From Sulfurimonas marina (lineage in GTDB: Bacteria > Campylobacterota > Campylobacteria > Campylobacterales > Sulfurimonadaceae): DNA of 64,000 nt. Made by a program: the position numbers and the translations under genes. The notes below the pieces were generated by a model that was given only the letters and a program-made list of their open reading frames with translations, was not told the origin of the DNA and did no database searches. The stretch is taken from the NCBI RefSeq assembly GCF_014905095.1, contig NZ_CP041165.1:372001-436000 (forward strand), given 5' to 3'. This document shows positions 17,417-27,400 of the stretch, piece after piece. Every line of letters starts with the position of its first letter. Positions within the stretch are counted from its first letter, which is position 1.

Positions 17417-18868
17417 ATGAATAAATTTCTCCACATTGGTGTGTATCTTTTTTTTGCATCCTCTTTTTTCCTTTTTGGGTGGTTTAGCCACGCAACTTAC
17501 GAACCCGGAAAACGTATAGAAAAAAAATCTATTTTAGATACTATAAAAGAGAGAAAAACATTAAATGTTGTCCTTTTAAATGCTCCATCAACTTACTATA
17601 TCGGACCTGACGGTCCTAGCGGATTTGAATATGAACTATTAGATGCATATGCAAAAAGCTTAGGAGTTGAACTTAATATCACTGCTGCACATACGGTTAA
17701 AGAGGCACTGGAATATGTAGGCAAAGAGGGGATAGATTTAGTTTCGGCTTCACTTACAAAAACACCCCATAGAGAAGAGCTATATAATTTTGGACCATCC
17801 TATTTTGAAGTACAAGAGCAGGTTATATGTCATCGTGGGATGCTCGGGAGTTCCAAGTTTCCAAGAGATGTAGAAGATCTGGAAGGTTTAGAGATTGTTG
17901 TCGGGGAAAATACAAGTTACTATGAAACGGTAAATTCTCTTATAGATGACGGCTTTGATATAAATGTCAGTGTTACATCAGAATACTCTACAGAAGAGCT
18001 TTTAGAGATGGTTTCAAACCATCAGATAGATTGTACATTGGCCGATTCTAACATCTACTCAATCAATTTAAAATATTTTCCAGATATAGCGATGGCTTTT
18101 GCGATCAGTGGACGGGAACAGCTTGCATGGATCTTGCCGCCTAACTCTACAAAGTTAGAGACAAACATGTACACCTGGCTCAATAGTTTTGTTCAAACAG
18201 GAAAAATGACACGTTTAAAAGATCATTACTACTCTTATGTACTTTTCTTTGACTATTACAATACAAAGATGTTTTATAAAAGAGTTGATTCAAGACTGCC
18301 AAGATATGAGTCTTATTTTAAAAATTCAGCGACGCGCTTTGGAATTCCTTGGACACTTTTAGCTGCGGTATCATATCAGGAATCACACTGGAATCCTAAA
18401 GCAAAAAGTTTTACGGGTGTTAGAGGGATGATGATGTTAACGCGTCATACTGCGAGACTTCTAGGTGTTAAAAACAGACTAGATCCAAGGCAAAGTATTG
18501 TCGGTGGTACAAGACATCTAAAACAGATGATTAAAAATGTTCCTGAAGGTGTAGAAGGTGAGGATAGATTGAAATTTGCACTTGCTGCATACAATGTGGG
18601 TGGCGGGCATATTCAAGATGCAATGTCGTTAGCAAAAAAACTTGGACTCAACCAATACGTATGGAGTGATCTGAAGATTGTTTTACCGCTTTTATCACAG
18701 AAAAAATACTATAAAACACTCAAATTCGGTTATGCTAGAGGGAGTGAACCTGTAAAATATGTTGAGGCTATTTATAATTATAAATCTATTTTAGATAAGT
18801 TGGTTGATGAAAAAGAGAAGGCAGAGGAGGAAAAAAAGCTAGATGAGAATACTACTCACCAGCTTTAG
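17417..18868 (+). CDS. mltF: MltF-like membrane-bound lytic murein transglycosylase
   Basis: A 483-aa envelope enzyme with two domains: a family 3 solute-binding-like regulatory domain (about 48-285) and a C-terminal SLT transglycosylase domain (about 300-450). The catalytic Glu is Glu322 in [13 protein letters not shown], followed by GVRGMMMLT and [10 protein letters not shown], all typical of MltF. The N-terminus has a membrane anchor or signal (about residues 5-24). It cleaves peptidoglycan to 1,6-anhydro products. It begins 23 nt after the kinase gene, probably in the same operon, and its 3' end overlaps rsfS by 17 nt on the opposite strand. Confidence 0.92.
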   Translation: MNKFLHIGVYLFFASSFFLFGWFSHATYEPGKRIEKKSILDTIKERKTLNVVLLNAPSTYYIGPDGPSGFEYELLDAYAKSLGVELNITAAHTVKEALEYVGKEGIDLVSASLTKTPHREELYNFGPSYFEVQEQVICHRGMLGSSKFPRDVEDLEGLEIVVGENTSYYETVNSLIDDGFDINVSVTSEYSTEELLEMVSNHQIDCTLADSNIYSINLKYFPDIAMAFAISGREQLAWILPPNSTKLETNMYTWLNSFVQTGKMTRLKDHYYSYVLFFDYYNTKMFYKRVDSRLPRYESYFKNSATRFGIPWTLLAAVSYQESHWNPKAKSFTGVRGMMMLTRHTARLLGVKNRLDPRQSIVGGTRHLKQMIKNVPEGVEGEDRLKFALAAYNVGGGHIQDAMSLAKKLGLNQYVWSDLKIVLPLLSQKKYYKTLKFGYARGSEPVKYVEAIYNYKSILDKLVDEKEKAEEEKKLDENTTHQL

Positions 18869-19175
18869 AAAGTTCTGCTAAAAAAGTTTCCATATCGTAT
18901 TTAACACGATACTCAGGAGTCATGATATGGATGAGGATATCTCCAAGATCTATAACAACCCAGTCTCCGCTCTCATCAACATTGTTGAAGTGTTCTTCCG
19001 GTTTTAACTCTTTTTTCAGGTGGTCTAAAAGAGCGATTGTATGTTTTTGTCCAAGTGATGAAGCGATGATCGCATAGTCAACAATATAGTCTTTACCTTG
19101 CAGGTCAAACACCTCAATAGCTTCAGCTTTATTTTTATCTAGTACAGAAGTTATTTTTTCTATTCTATCTAACAT
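18852..19175 (-). CDS. rsfS: Ribosomal silencing factor RsfS
   Basis: A 107-aa RsfS/Iojap protein that binds uL14 on the large ribosomal subunit and blocks subunit joining in starvation. The core [20 protein letters not shown] and the segment [20 protein letters not shown] are diagnostic. It overlaps nadD by 11 nt on the same strand, the usual nadD-rsfS pairing. The 3' end runs 17 nt into the oppositely oriented mltF. Confidence 0.95.
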   Translation of the reverse strand: MLDRIEKITSVLDKNKAEAIEVFDLQGKDYIVDYAIIASSLGQKHTIALLDHLKKELKPEEHFNNVDESGDWVVIDLGDILIHIMTPEYRVKYDMETFLAELSKAGE

Positions 19176-19707
19176 TATGTTCCTTGTAATAATTTTCTAT
19201 TTTTTTTGCAATTTTTGGAGGAAGATAGTTTATATCTATATTCTCTCGTAATTCAGTAGATGATACAGAGACATCCACTTCTACTTTTATATAGCTGTCA
19301 GGAATTGTAATATTCTCTCTTGTAACAACTATAAACTTTACTAAGTTTTTTAGCTCATCATACTTATACCATTTCTCTAAAGATGCTAAGTTGTCAGCAC
19401 CTATTACAAGATAGATAACATCATAATATTTTTTGAGATGTTGTACTGTTTGTATAGTAGGAACTTTTGCAGCCTGATCGACTTCAAAAGAGCTCACCTC
19501 TACACTTGGATCATTTTGAAATATATCTTCTAGCCACTTTAACCGTAAAGCTGCATCTGCTACAAACTTTGATTTAAATGGATTGAGGTATGTTGGCATA
19601 ATTATGATCTTATTAATAAAATCTAATTTTTTTAATGCCTCTACAATTTTTAGATGACCTAAATGTGGAGGATCAAATGAGCCGCCAAAAAGTGCTATAT
19701 TTTTCAT
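19165..19707 (-). CDS. nadD: Nicotinate-nucleotide adenylyltransferase
   Basis: A 180-aa NadD that adenylates nicotinate mononucleotide in NAD synthesis. The nucleotidyltransferase motif GGSFDPPHLGH is at residues 8-18 and the distal SSTELR near 149-154, matching the ISSTxIR motif. The length is normal. It is divergent from gapA with a 63-nt gap, and its minus-strand TATAAT at 19717-19722 leaves almost no leader. Confidence 0.95.
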   Translation of the reverse strand: MKNIALFGGSFDPPHLGHLKIVEALKKLDFINKIIIMPTYLNPFKSKFVADAALRLKWLEDIFQNDPSVEVSSFEVDQAAKVPTIQTVQHLKKYYDVIYLVIGADNLASLEKWYKYDELKNLVKFIVVTRENITIPDSYIKVEVDVSVSSTELRENIDINYLPPKIAKKIENYYKEHNVR

Positions 19708-19716
19708 TTAATCAGA

Positions 19717-19722
19717 ATTATA
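19717..19722 (-). promoter_or_regulatory. -10 element for nadD-rsfS
   Basis: TATAAT on the minus strand lies 10 nt from the nadD ATG, so the transcript would be nearly leaderless. Confidence 0.4.
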
Positions 19723-19734
19723 ACTAAATTTGGA

Positions 19735-19740
19735 TAAAAT
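19735..19740 (+). promoter_or_regulatory. -10-like element for gapA
   Basis: TAAAAT (one mismatch to TATAAT) lies 31 bases before the gapA ATG. The ribosome site AGGAT follows. Confidence 0.35.
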
Positions 19741-19770
19741 AACCGAATTTAATTTTTTATAGGATATAAA

Positions 19771-20772
19771 ATGGCACTTAAAATAGCAATTAATGGATTT
19801 GGTAGAATCGGTCGTTGTGTTGCTAGAATAGCAGCAAAAAGAGATGACGTAGAGATTGTTGCTATCAATGATATGGCAAGTATGGATATGATGTTGTATC
19901 TTCTTAAAAACGATTCTGTTCACGGTACATTTAACAGTGAAATTGAGCAAATTGATGAAGAAAACATTAGTATTGATGGACAAAAAATTAGAGTTTTTTC
20001 TGATAGAGATCCTAAAAATCTAAAATTTGCGGACTGTGGTGCAGATATGGTTTTAGAGTGTACAGGTGTATTTTTAACTCAAGAGAGTGCACAAGTTCAT
20101 ATTGACAACGGTGTAGAAAAAGTACTTTTCTCTGCTCCTGCAAAAGATAAAAACACTCCAACATTCGTAATGGGTGTAAATGAAGATAAATATGACGGTC
20201 AAAAAATCGTTTCAAATGCTTCTTGTACAACAAACTGTTTAGGTCCTGTTGCAAAAGTTTTAGATGATGCTTTTGGAATTGAAAAAGGTCTTATGACAAC
20301 TATCCACTCATATACAAATGACCAAAACATCCTAGATGTAAAACATTCTAAAGATAAGCGTCGTGCTCGTGCAGGTGCTATCAACATGATCCCGACAACA
20401 ACTGGTGCTGCTAAAGCAATCAGCCTTGTTCTTCCACAACTTGAAGGGAAACTTCATGGTCAGTCTGTTCGTGTACCGACACCTGATGTTTCTATGGTTG
20501 ACTTAAACGTAGTTGTAAGAAAAGAGACTACAAAAGAGGAAGTAAATGCAGCATTTAATGCAGCAGCTGCTAGTTCTCATCAGGGACTTATCTTAGTAGA
20601 TAAAGAGATGAGAGTATCTCAAGACTTCGTAGGGTGTGAATACAGCTCAATCGTTGCAGAAGATCTTACTCAGGTTATCGGCGGTAACATGGTAAAAGTT
20701 ATGGCTTGGTACGATAATGAGTGGGGTTACTCTATGAGACTTATCGATATGGCTATCCATATTAGTAAATAA
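19771..20772 (+). CDS. gapA: Glyceraldehyde-3-phosphate dehydrogenase, type I
   Basis: A 333-aa cytoplasmic dehydrogenase interconverting glyceraldehyde 3-phosphate and 1,3-bisphosphoglycerate. The Rossmann motif INGFGRIGR is at residues 7-15 and the catalytic Cys152 in SCTTNCLGP; WYDNEWGYS is near the C-terminus. It is the first gene of a glycolysis/gluconeogenesis cluster (gapA, pgk, tpiA) followed by fabI, the same order as in Campylobacter jejuni. Confidence 0.97.
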   Translation: MALKIAINGFGRIGRCVARIAAKRDDVEIVAINDMASMDMMLYLLKNDSVHGTFNSEIEQIDEENISIDGQKIRVFSDRDPKNLKFADCGADMVLECTGVFLTQESAQVHIDNGVEKVLFSAPAKDKNTPTFVMGVNEDKYDGQKIVSNASCTTNCLGPVAKVLDDAFGIEKGLMTTIHSYTNDQNILDVKHSKDKRRARAGAINMIPTTTGAAKAISLVLPQLEGKLHGQSVRVPTPDVSMVDLNVVVRKETTKEEVNAAFNAAAASSHQGLILVDKEMRVSQDFVGCEYSSIVAEDLTQVIGGNMVKVMAWYDNEWGYSMRLIDMAIHISK

Positions 20773-20778
20773 TTAAAT

Positions 20779-20800
20779 TAAAGGAGTTTGCTCTCCTTTA
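20779..20800 (+). terminator. Hairpin between gapA and pgk (attenuator or processing site)
   Basis: An 8-bp perfect stem TAAAGGAG / CTCCTTTA with a 6-nt loop starts 7 bases after the gapA stop. It is followed by CU-rich sequence but no long U run, so it may weaken rather than stop transcription. A GGCC-ACTT-GGCC repeat and a CTCCT-TGC-AGGA repeat follow before pgk. Confidence 0.45.
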
Positions 20801-20874
20801 AGTCTCTCTTAGGCCACTTGGCCACTAAAATTTGCCTCCTTGCAGGAAGCAGAAATATTTATGTAAGGCAGTAG

Positions 20875-22068
20875 ATGGAATTATTACATTTAAAAGATTT
20901 AGATTTAAAAGATAAAAAAGTTTTTATCAGATGTGACTTTAATGTTCCAATGGATGAGTTTGGAAATATTACGGATGACAGACGTATCCGTTCAGCAGTT
21001 GCTACTATCAATCATTGTTTAGATGAAGACTGTGCAGTTATTCTTGCTTCTCACCTTGGACGTCCAAAAGGTGAAGTGGTTGAAAAATACTCTTTAGCAC
21101 CTGTTGCTCGCAGATTACAACAATTATTAAAGCGTGCTGTTGCACTGGCTCCGAGTGTAGTGGGTGAAGATGCTATGAAAATGGCCGAAGAGTTACCTCG
21201 TCATGAAGTTATGCTTTTAGAGAACCTTCGTTTTGAAAAAGGTGAAACTGAAAACGATGAAGAGTTGTCTAAGAAACTTGCATCTATGGCAGAGTTTTAC
21301 ATTAATGATGCATTTGGTGTATCTCACCGTGCACACGCTTCAGTTCACGGAATTACGAAATATTTTGACGATGCACATAAAGCAGCCGGTTTCTTACTTG
21401 AAAAAGAGATTAACTTTTTTGCGAATCTGATCGACAATCCTATTCGTCCATTTGCTGCAATTGTTGGCGGTTCAAAAGTTTCAGGAAAACTCGAAGCACT
21501 TGTTAATTTACTTCCAAAAGTTGATAAAGTTTTTATCGGTGGCGGTATGGCTTTTACATTCCTAAAACAATTAGGATATGACATTGGTGCATCACTTGTT
21601 GAAGATGATCTTCTTGAAGAGGCACAAAAGATTATGGACAAAGCAAAAGAGTTAGGTGTGAAATTTTATCTTCCTGTAGATATTATAGCTGCAGAGAAAT
21701 TCTCGGCAGATGCTGTAAGTAAAATAGTAACTGCTCAGGAGATTCCTACTGAATGGATGGGACTAGATATTGGACCTGCGACTGTAAGACTTTACCGTGA
21801 AGGTCTTAATGATGTTCAAACAATACTTTGGAATGGTCCAATGGGTGTTTATGAGATGGAAAAATTTGCAAGAGGTAGTTCGAAAATAGCACACTTTGTT
21901 GCAGATAGCTATGCAACTACTGTAGTTGGCGGTGGTGATACGGCTGATCTTGTACAACGTATAAATGTAGGAAACGAGATCACATTTATATCTACAGGTG
22001 GCGGAGCTTCACTTGAACTTTTAGAAGGTAAAGTTTTACCGGGTGTTGAAGCACTAGTAAAAGGATAA
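20875..22068 (+). CDS. pgk: Phosphoglycerate kinase
   Basis: A 397-aa enzyme transferring phosphate between 1,3-bisphosphoglycerate and ADP. The N-terminal [10 protein letters not shown] (near 19-28), SHLGRPKG (near 59-66) and the C-terminal [15 protein letters not shown] (near 371-385) are diagnostic. The length matches the family. It lies 102 nt after gapA, with a structured spacer, and 11 nt before tpiA. Confidence 0.97.
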   Translation: MELLHLKDLDLKDKKVFIRCDFNVPMDEFGNITDDRRIRSAVATINHCLDEDCAVILASHLGRPKGEVVEKYSLAPVARRLQQLLKRAVALAPSVVGEDAMKMAEELPRHEVMLLENLRFEKGETENDEELSKKLASMAEFYINDAFGVSHRAHASVHGITKYFDDAHKAAGFLLEKEINFFANLIDNPIRPFAAIVGGSKVSGKLEALVNLLPKVDKVFIGGGMAFTFLKQLGYDIGASLVEDDLLEEAQKIMDKAKELGVKFYLPVDIIAAEKFSADAVSKIVTAQEIPTEWMGLDIGPATVRLYREGLNDVQTILWNGPMGVYEMEKFARGSSKIAHFVADSYATTVVGGGDTADLVQRINVGNEITFISTGGGASLELLEGKVLPGVEALVKG

Positions 22069-22079
22069 TTGGAAGAAGT

Positions 22080-22790
22080 ATGATAGTAGCAGCTAATTTA
22101 AAAACAAACCTGACAAGAAAACAAACAAAAGAGTATATAGAAACACTTGATGATTTTGTAAAAACAAATCATATAAACCAAGAGAGTTTTGTTTTCCCTG
22201 CTACATCCTCTTTAGATAGTTATGATACAGATGTAACTATCGGTGCTCAAAATGCTTATCCTGTACAAAATGGAGCATTTACCGGTGAGATAGGTGTTGA
22301 ACATTTAGATGAGTTCGGTTTGAAAACTATTTTGATCGGACACAGTGAACGTCGCCATATTTTAGGTGAAACTCAAGATGTAATATTGCAAAAGTTTAAT
22401 TACTTCAAAGAGCTTGGATATACGATAGTATATTGTGTAGGTGAACCACTGGAAAAAAGAGAAGCAGGTGTTGCTGAAATGATGGATTATATTAATGCTC
22501 AATATAGAGGTATCGATACATCATATGAAAGACTGATTATTGCATACGAACCTGTTTGGGCGATCGGTACGGGGCTTACTCCTACAAATGAAGATATTAT
22601 AGCAATTCATCGAGAGTTGAAGAAAAAATCACCTGCCCCGCTTTTATATGGTGGAAGTGTAAAAGTAAATAATGCAAAAGAGATTATGGCACTTCAAAAT
22701 GTTGATGGTGTATTGGTTGGTAGTGCAGCATTAAAAGTTGAAGACTTTTGTCAAATGGTTACGTTTGCACAAGAACTAGAAAACAAGTAA
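22080..22790 (+). CDS. tpiA: Triosephosphate isomerase
   Basis: A 236-aa TIM-barrel enzyme interconverting DHAP and glyceraldehyde 3-phosphate. It shows the catalytic Lys region (ANLKTN), His in IGHSERR near 87-93, and Glu with the flexible loop in AYEPVWAIGTG near 155-165. The length is shorter than the usual 250 aa but normal for this phylum. It is in the gapA-pgk-tpiA-fabI cluster. Confidence 0.96.
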   Translation: MIVAANLKTNLTRKQTKEYIETLDDFVKTNHINQESFVFPATSSLDSYDTDVTIGAQNAYPVQNGAFTGEIGVEHLDEFGLKTILIGHSERRHILGETQDVILQKFNYFKELGYTIVYCVGEPLEKREAGVAEMMDYINAQYRGIDTSYERLIIAYEPVWAIGTGLTPTNEDIIAIHRELKKKSPAPLLYGGSVKVNNAKEIMALQNVDGVLVGSAALKVEDFCQMVTFAQELENK

Positions 22791-23638
<848 letters not shown>

Positions 23639-23649
<11 letters not shown>

Positions 23650-24061
23650 TAACAGGTAAAGTTTCCATCTGCTTTTGATGGGAACTGTTTTCATCACTAG
23701 GCTTAGCCTTTTGATATGCTCCAATCTTATCTACATACTCTTGTAGTGTAAATCCCTTTGTTTTACTTTCAGTATATTTTACCTCTTCTTTAGTAGTGTT
23801 ACTCTCCTTTACAGTCACTACCTCTTTTGTCATATACTTTTTTTGAATTTCCGGATCTTTCTCTACTGCTGGAGACCAATCATCCTTAAGCCAATTATCT
23901 AAAGAGTTCTGCATAAAACCGGCTTTTTTGTTGCTTGTTGTTGGACTGACACTATTTAATTCATCATTCTGAGTCGGGGAAACAGCACTGTTTGAACTAC
24001 ATCCAGTTAAACTCAAAAATGTGATAAATGTAAATAATGTGATATGTGTTTTTTGTTTCAT
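23639..24061 (-). CDS. Putative lipoprotein of unknown function
   Basis: A 140-aa protein with a lipoprotein signal: a hydrophobic stretch followed by lipobox LTGC (Cys near residue 21). The mature part is hydrophilic, rich in Ser, Thr, Glu and Lys, with no recognised domain. It is probably anchored to a membrane facing the periplasm. It is convergent with fabI and divergent from the porin gene. The function is unknown. Confidence 0.75.
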
Positions 24062-24129
24062 AACGTCATTTTAACTAAAGATGCGTAAATAATAAACAGT
24101 TTTAATGATAAATTAAGAATAGGGTGTGC

Positions 24130-24135
24130 TATACT
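24130..24135 (+). promoter_or_regulatory. Extended -10 element for the porin gene
   Basis: TATACT preceded by TGC (extended -10 form) lies 35 bases before the preferred porin ATG, and AAGGAGA follows as ribosome site. This is consistent with strong expression. Confidence 0.5.
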
Positions 24136-24169
24136 GCATATGAAATTTGTAAAGAAACAAGGAGAATAT

Positions 24170-25462
24170 ATGAAATTTACAAAATTAAGTTTAGTAGCTG
24201 CATTACTTGCTGGTTCAGCTGCATTCGCTGTTGACAACGTAAAAGTTAGTGGAGATGCTAATCTTTATTATAGTACTTCAGATGCTAAAGCTGGGTATGC
24301 TGATCCAACAATGGCTAATAAAGATGATTTATTTGGCAAGGATAACTCTGCTGCTGATGCATCAATTAACTTAAATATTACTGCAGATTTAATAAAAAAT
24401 GATATGGTTACTTTAAGTGCAGGTGCTGGGTATACTGTTCTAACAACTTTAGGTTTAGAGAATGTGTTTGTATCAAATGTATGGGGTTCTGCTCACACTG
24501 CTACAGATAACGGTACATCTAATTATGCTGGTGGTCATAAAGTTGAAAATGCTTCTTGGATGAATGAAGCATGGGTTGCTGCTACTGCAGGTAAAACTAC
24601 TATTAAACTTGGTCGTATGGAACTTGATACTCCAATAGCATTTACTGAAAAATGGTCAATTGAAAAAAATACTTTTGAAGCTGCTGTTGTAATGAACCAG
24701 GATATTCCAGATACTACTTTAGTAGGTGCATATGTTGGTAATACAAACGGTGGTGGCATTAGCAGTAATGTAAATGATCTTGGTTTAGCAGTGGCACCAG
24801 TTGTGAATGCTAATGGTGAATTCAATACATTAGGTAAAAGCGGTGCATATGCAGTTGCTGCAATTAATAACTCTTTTAAACCATTAACTGCACAAGCTTG
24901 GTATTATGATGTAGTAAATGTTGCAAAAGCATATTGGTTACAAGCTGATTTAAAATGCCAAAAAGTTCCTGGTTTATTAGCTGGTGCTCAGTATACATCA
25001 GTAAAAGTTGGTGATGGTGATTCAAGTGGTACATACGCTTTAATGGCTGGTTATGAGATGAAAGATATGGCTACTTTTAAAGTTGCTTATTCTCAAACAT
25101 CTGATAAAGGTGATTTACATGGACAAAATATTGGTACTGGTACTGGTACTCATGCAAACTCTCAGTCTAAACTTTATACTGAAGCGTTCTGGGGTGGTAA
25201 CTTTGGTCAAGTTACAACAGCAGATACTACTGCATATAAAGCAAGTGTAGATGCTACATTAGCAGGTACTGATTTAACTGCTCAATATACATATGCAGAC
25301 CATGATAAACTAGTTAGTTCACAAGACTTAACTGAGGTAGCAGTAGCTGCTAGCAGAACTTATGGTCCTTTAGATCTTAAATTAGCATATATCTACACTG
25401 ATTTAGGAAAAAATATTGATGCTTCAAACAGAGTTAACGCTTACATCACTGTAAACTTCTAA
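24170..25462 (+). CDS. Major Opr-family outer membrane porin
   Basis: A porin of about 430 aa with a signal peptide (MKFTKLSLVAALLAGSAAFA) and a C-terminal Phe (YITVNF), as expected for a 16- to 18-strand barrel. The segment TTIKLGRMELDTPIAFTEKW resembles the OprD-like porins of Sulfurimonas-type bacteria. The ATG at 24170 is preferred because AAGGAGA lies 5 nt upstream and the signal peptide starts there; an upstream in-frame ATG at 24140 lacks both. A (GGTACT)3 repeat at 25133-25150 encodes GTGTGT, probably in a surface loop. A terminator hairpin follows. Confidence 0.88.
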   Translation: MKFTKLSLVAALLAGSAAFAVDNVKVSGDANLYYSTSDAKAGYADPTMANKDDLFGKDNSAADASINLNITADLIKNDMVTLSAGAGYTVLTTLGLENVFVSNVWGSAHTATDNGTSNYAGGHKVENASWMNEAWVAATAGKTTIKLGRMELDTPIAFTEKWSIEKNTFEAAVVMNQDIPDTTLVGAYVGNTNGGGISSNVNDLGLAVAPVVNANGEFNTLGKSGAYAVAAINNSFKPLTAQAWYYDVVNVAKAYWLQADLKCQKVPGLLAGAQYTSVKVGDGDSSGTYALMAGYEMKDMATFKVAYSQTSDKGDLHGQNIGTGTGTHANSQSKLYTEAFWGGNFGQVTTADTTAYKASVDATLAGTDLTAQYTYADHDKLVSSQDLTEVAVAASRTYGPLDLKLAYIYTDLGKNIDASNRVNAYITVNF

Positions 25463-25479
25463 GAAATAACTTTCTTAAA

Positions 25480-25502
25480 TTCAACTCCTTTTTGGAGTTG
25501 AA
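25480..25502 (+). terminator. Terminator hairpin of the porin gene
   Basis: A 9-bp perfect stem TTCAACTCC / GGAGTTGAA with a T5 loop lies 18 bases after the porin stop. The downstream sequence is pyrimidine-rich (ACTTCTTCTC). Confidence 0.6.
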
Positions 25503-25561
25503 ACTTCTTCTCTATTTACTTAAAAATAATTTACTGCTTTACTAAAATTTTAAATTTATAA

Positions 25562-25607
25562 GATGATAACTTAATTTTTATTGGATGATAATTGAATTGT
25601 TATATTG
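25562..25607. repeat. Imperfect tandem repeat of 22-24 bp
   Basis: Two adjacent copies begin with GATGATAA and end with ATTG; the second copy has a 2-base insertion. They lie between two genes and cause no obvious coding change. Confidence 0.5.
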
Positions 25608-25639
25608 GAAGATAAAAAAAGAGGAAATGAGATAGGAAA

Positions 25640-26230
25640 TTAATCCATATCCCATTTAATGATAGCACTTACATAAAACGTTTGTAGTCTATCGAATTGA
25701 TACGTGTAAGTTGAACGTTCTATATCATCCGGAAATGTCATAAATCTATATCCAAGTTCCACATCAACAAGTTCAGTAGCATGATAGTTAAAACCTAAAT
25801 CACCACCAACATATTTTAAGTTATCATAAGCTGTATCATATGTCGCTGTACTGCTAACTCTAAGGTTAGCTATACCACCATTGATACCAACAAAGAAGTT
25901 AACAGGTTCTGAAAAGTTAAACATATATTGTGCTTCAGCGCCATAAGTGTTTAATCTGCTTAATTTATCTGTATCATAGTGTCTTGCACTAATGAAAATT
26001 CTGTAATTTTCACTTTGCGCACCCACTTTAATACCGATAGTCCCCATTCCGCCGTTCTCTTTACCTAAATTAGAGATACCGACTCCAGAATCGTACACAT
26101 TGACACCTAAGTCACTGTAGCCACCCTCAATAGCAAATAATGATTTTGCATTCTTGAAAGTGTCGTCAGCCAATAAAGGCATAGCCGCGATAGAAGTAGC
26201 TAAAGCTAATTTCGTTAAACTATTTTTCAT
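25640..26230 (-). CDS. Putative outer membrane beta-barrel protein
   Basis: A 196-aa protein with a signal peptide (residues 1-21, cleavage near LLADD). Alternating strand-like segments such as YRIFISARHYDT, NFFVGINGGIANL and VDVELGYRFMTF fit a small eight-stranded OmpA- or opacity-type barrel. It lacks the usual C-terminal aromatic residue (ends KWDMD). It is monocistronic with a clear promoter and an AGGGA ribosome site. The function is unknown. Confidence 0.75.
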   Translation of the reverse strand: MKNSLTKLALATSIAAMPLLADDTFKNAKSLFAIEGGYSDLGVNVYDSGVGISNLGKENGGMGTIGIKVGAQSENYRIFISARHYDTDKLSRLNTYGAEAQYMFNFSEPVNFFVGINGGIANLRVSSTATYDTAYDNLKYVGGDLGFNYHATELVDVELGYRFMTFPDDIERSTYTYQFDRLQTFYVSAIIKWDMD

Positions 26231-26255
26231 ATTTTTCCCTTTCGCATAATAGATG

Positions 26256-26261
26256 ATTATA
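26256..26261 (-). promoter_or_regulatory. -10 element for the beta-barrel gene
   Basis: TATAAT on the minus strand (GATGTATAATCAT) lies 26 nt before the ATG at 26230. Confidence 0.5.
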
Positions 26262-26289
26262 CATCATACTTTTTTATGGTATCTTTAAA

Positions 26290-27336
26290 CTATGATACTT
26301 TTATGCATTTGGCACAAAAATAAGCACTGGAGAAAGCCCATTGAAAATTATAACCACCAAGTTCCCCAGTAACATCGACAACTTCACCTATAAAGTAAAG
26401 CCCTTTTACCTTTTTTGACTCTAAAGTTTTAAAATCTAACTCATTTGCAAGAACACCGCCTCGAGAAACTTCCGCTTTTGTAAAACCATAGTTGCCTGCA
26501 GGAGAAAATTTGTAGTTTGTAAGGGATTTGTCTTTCATTATATTACTCAAGCGTTTTGGAAGATTTTCTTTTTTCTCCTCAGGGAGAAAATTAACGCTAA
26601 TGTCGCCTTTATTCCAATACAAAGAAGCCGATAAGACGGCTGGGCCGCTGAGTCCTTTATGGGTAAAAAGAAGTTCCTCTTTGAGAAGTTTGTCTCCAAC
26701 CTTTATATTTACATAGGTACTCAGACCACTTAACTCTTTCATCCATGCCTCTTTTGGTTGCACAGTAAGTCCGACTAGGGCAGGGGTGAACTCTTTTACT
26801 TCAAGCTTAAAACTTTTAGCAATCTCCAGACCGATATCGCTTGCACCGAGGTTTGCAAAACTTTTCCCACCCGTGGCTACAACTACATTTTTGGCTTTTA
26901 TATGCTGTTTATCTGTTTTGAGTACAAAAAGATCATCCTCTTTTGTTAGAGATATAATTTTATGATTGAGATAAAAGTGGTGTTGCTCATTTAGTTGTAA
27001 TAACAGGTTGATGATATCTTGTGCAGAATGTTTACAAAAATAGTAACGCTCTTTACGTACTTCAAGGTCAATATGATTACGATCTAGAAAACGAAGCAGT
27101 TTCTCTTTATTGAATTTTTTAAAAACCTGTTTGATCAGCTCTTTGTCACCGTCAAAATTGCTTGGTTTGACACTAACATTTGTAATGTTACATTTCCCAC
27201 CACCGGAAATTTTGAGCTTTTTTGCAGCTTTGTCATTTCCTTCAACAATGGCAACGGAGAGATTTTTAGAAAGGTTGGCTCCACACATAAGTCCCGAAGC
27301 GCCAGCCCCTAAAATAAGTACATCGTAGTTTTTCAT
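26290..27336 (-). CDS. BaiN/HI0933-like NAD(P)/FAD-dependent oxidoreductase
   Basis: A flavoprotein of about 348 aa. The N-terminal FAD motif (VLILGAGASGLMCG, residues 5-18) and the family motif KLKISGGGKCNITN (near 40-53) are diagnostic of the HI0933/YhiN group. ATGGKSFANLGASDIG is in the middle and GEVVDVTGELGGYNFQWAFSS near the end. The reaction is unknown for most members. The frame stays open upstream to 27546, but that part is antisense to rimO, so I place the start at the ATG 27334-27336, where the FAD fold begins. It is divergent from rimO with a 64-nt gap. Confidence 0.88.
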   Translation of the reverse strand: MKNYDVLILGAGASGLMCGANLSKNLSVAIVEGNDKAAKKLKISGGGKCNITNVSVKPSNFDGDKELIKQVFKKFNKEKLLRFLDRNHIDLEVRKERYYFCKHSAQDIINLLLQLNEQHHFYLNHKIISLTKEDDLFVLKTDKQHIKAKNVVVATGGKSFANLGASDIGLEIAKSFKLEVKEFTPALVGLTVQPKEAWMKELSGLSTYVNIKVGDKLLKEELLFTHKGLSGPAVLSASLYWNKGDISVNFLPEEKKENLPKRLSNIMKDKSLTNYKFSPAGNYGFTKAEVSRGGVLANELDFKTLESKKVKGLYFIGEVVDVTGELGGYNFQWAFSSAYFCAKCIKVS

Positions 27337-27370
27337 AAATGCAATTATAACTGATGAACCCAAAATAAGA

Positions 27371-27376
27371 TATAAT
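27371..27376 (+). promoter_or_regulatory. -10 element for rimO
   Basis: TATAAT lies 25 bases before the rimO ATG, in the divergent spacer with the flavoprotein gene. Confidence 0.5.
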
Positions 27377-27400
27377 TTCAAAAACAATAAAAGTAGGGTA

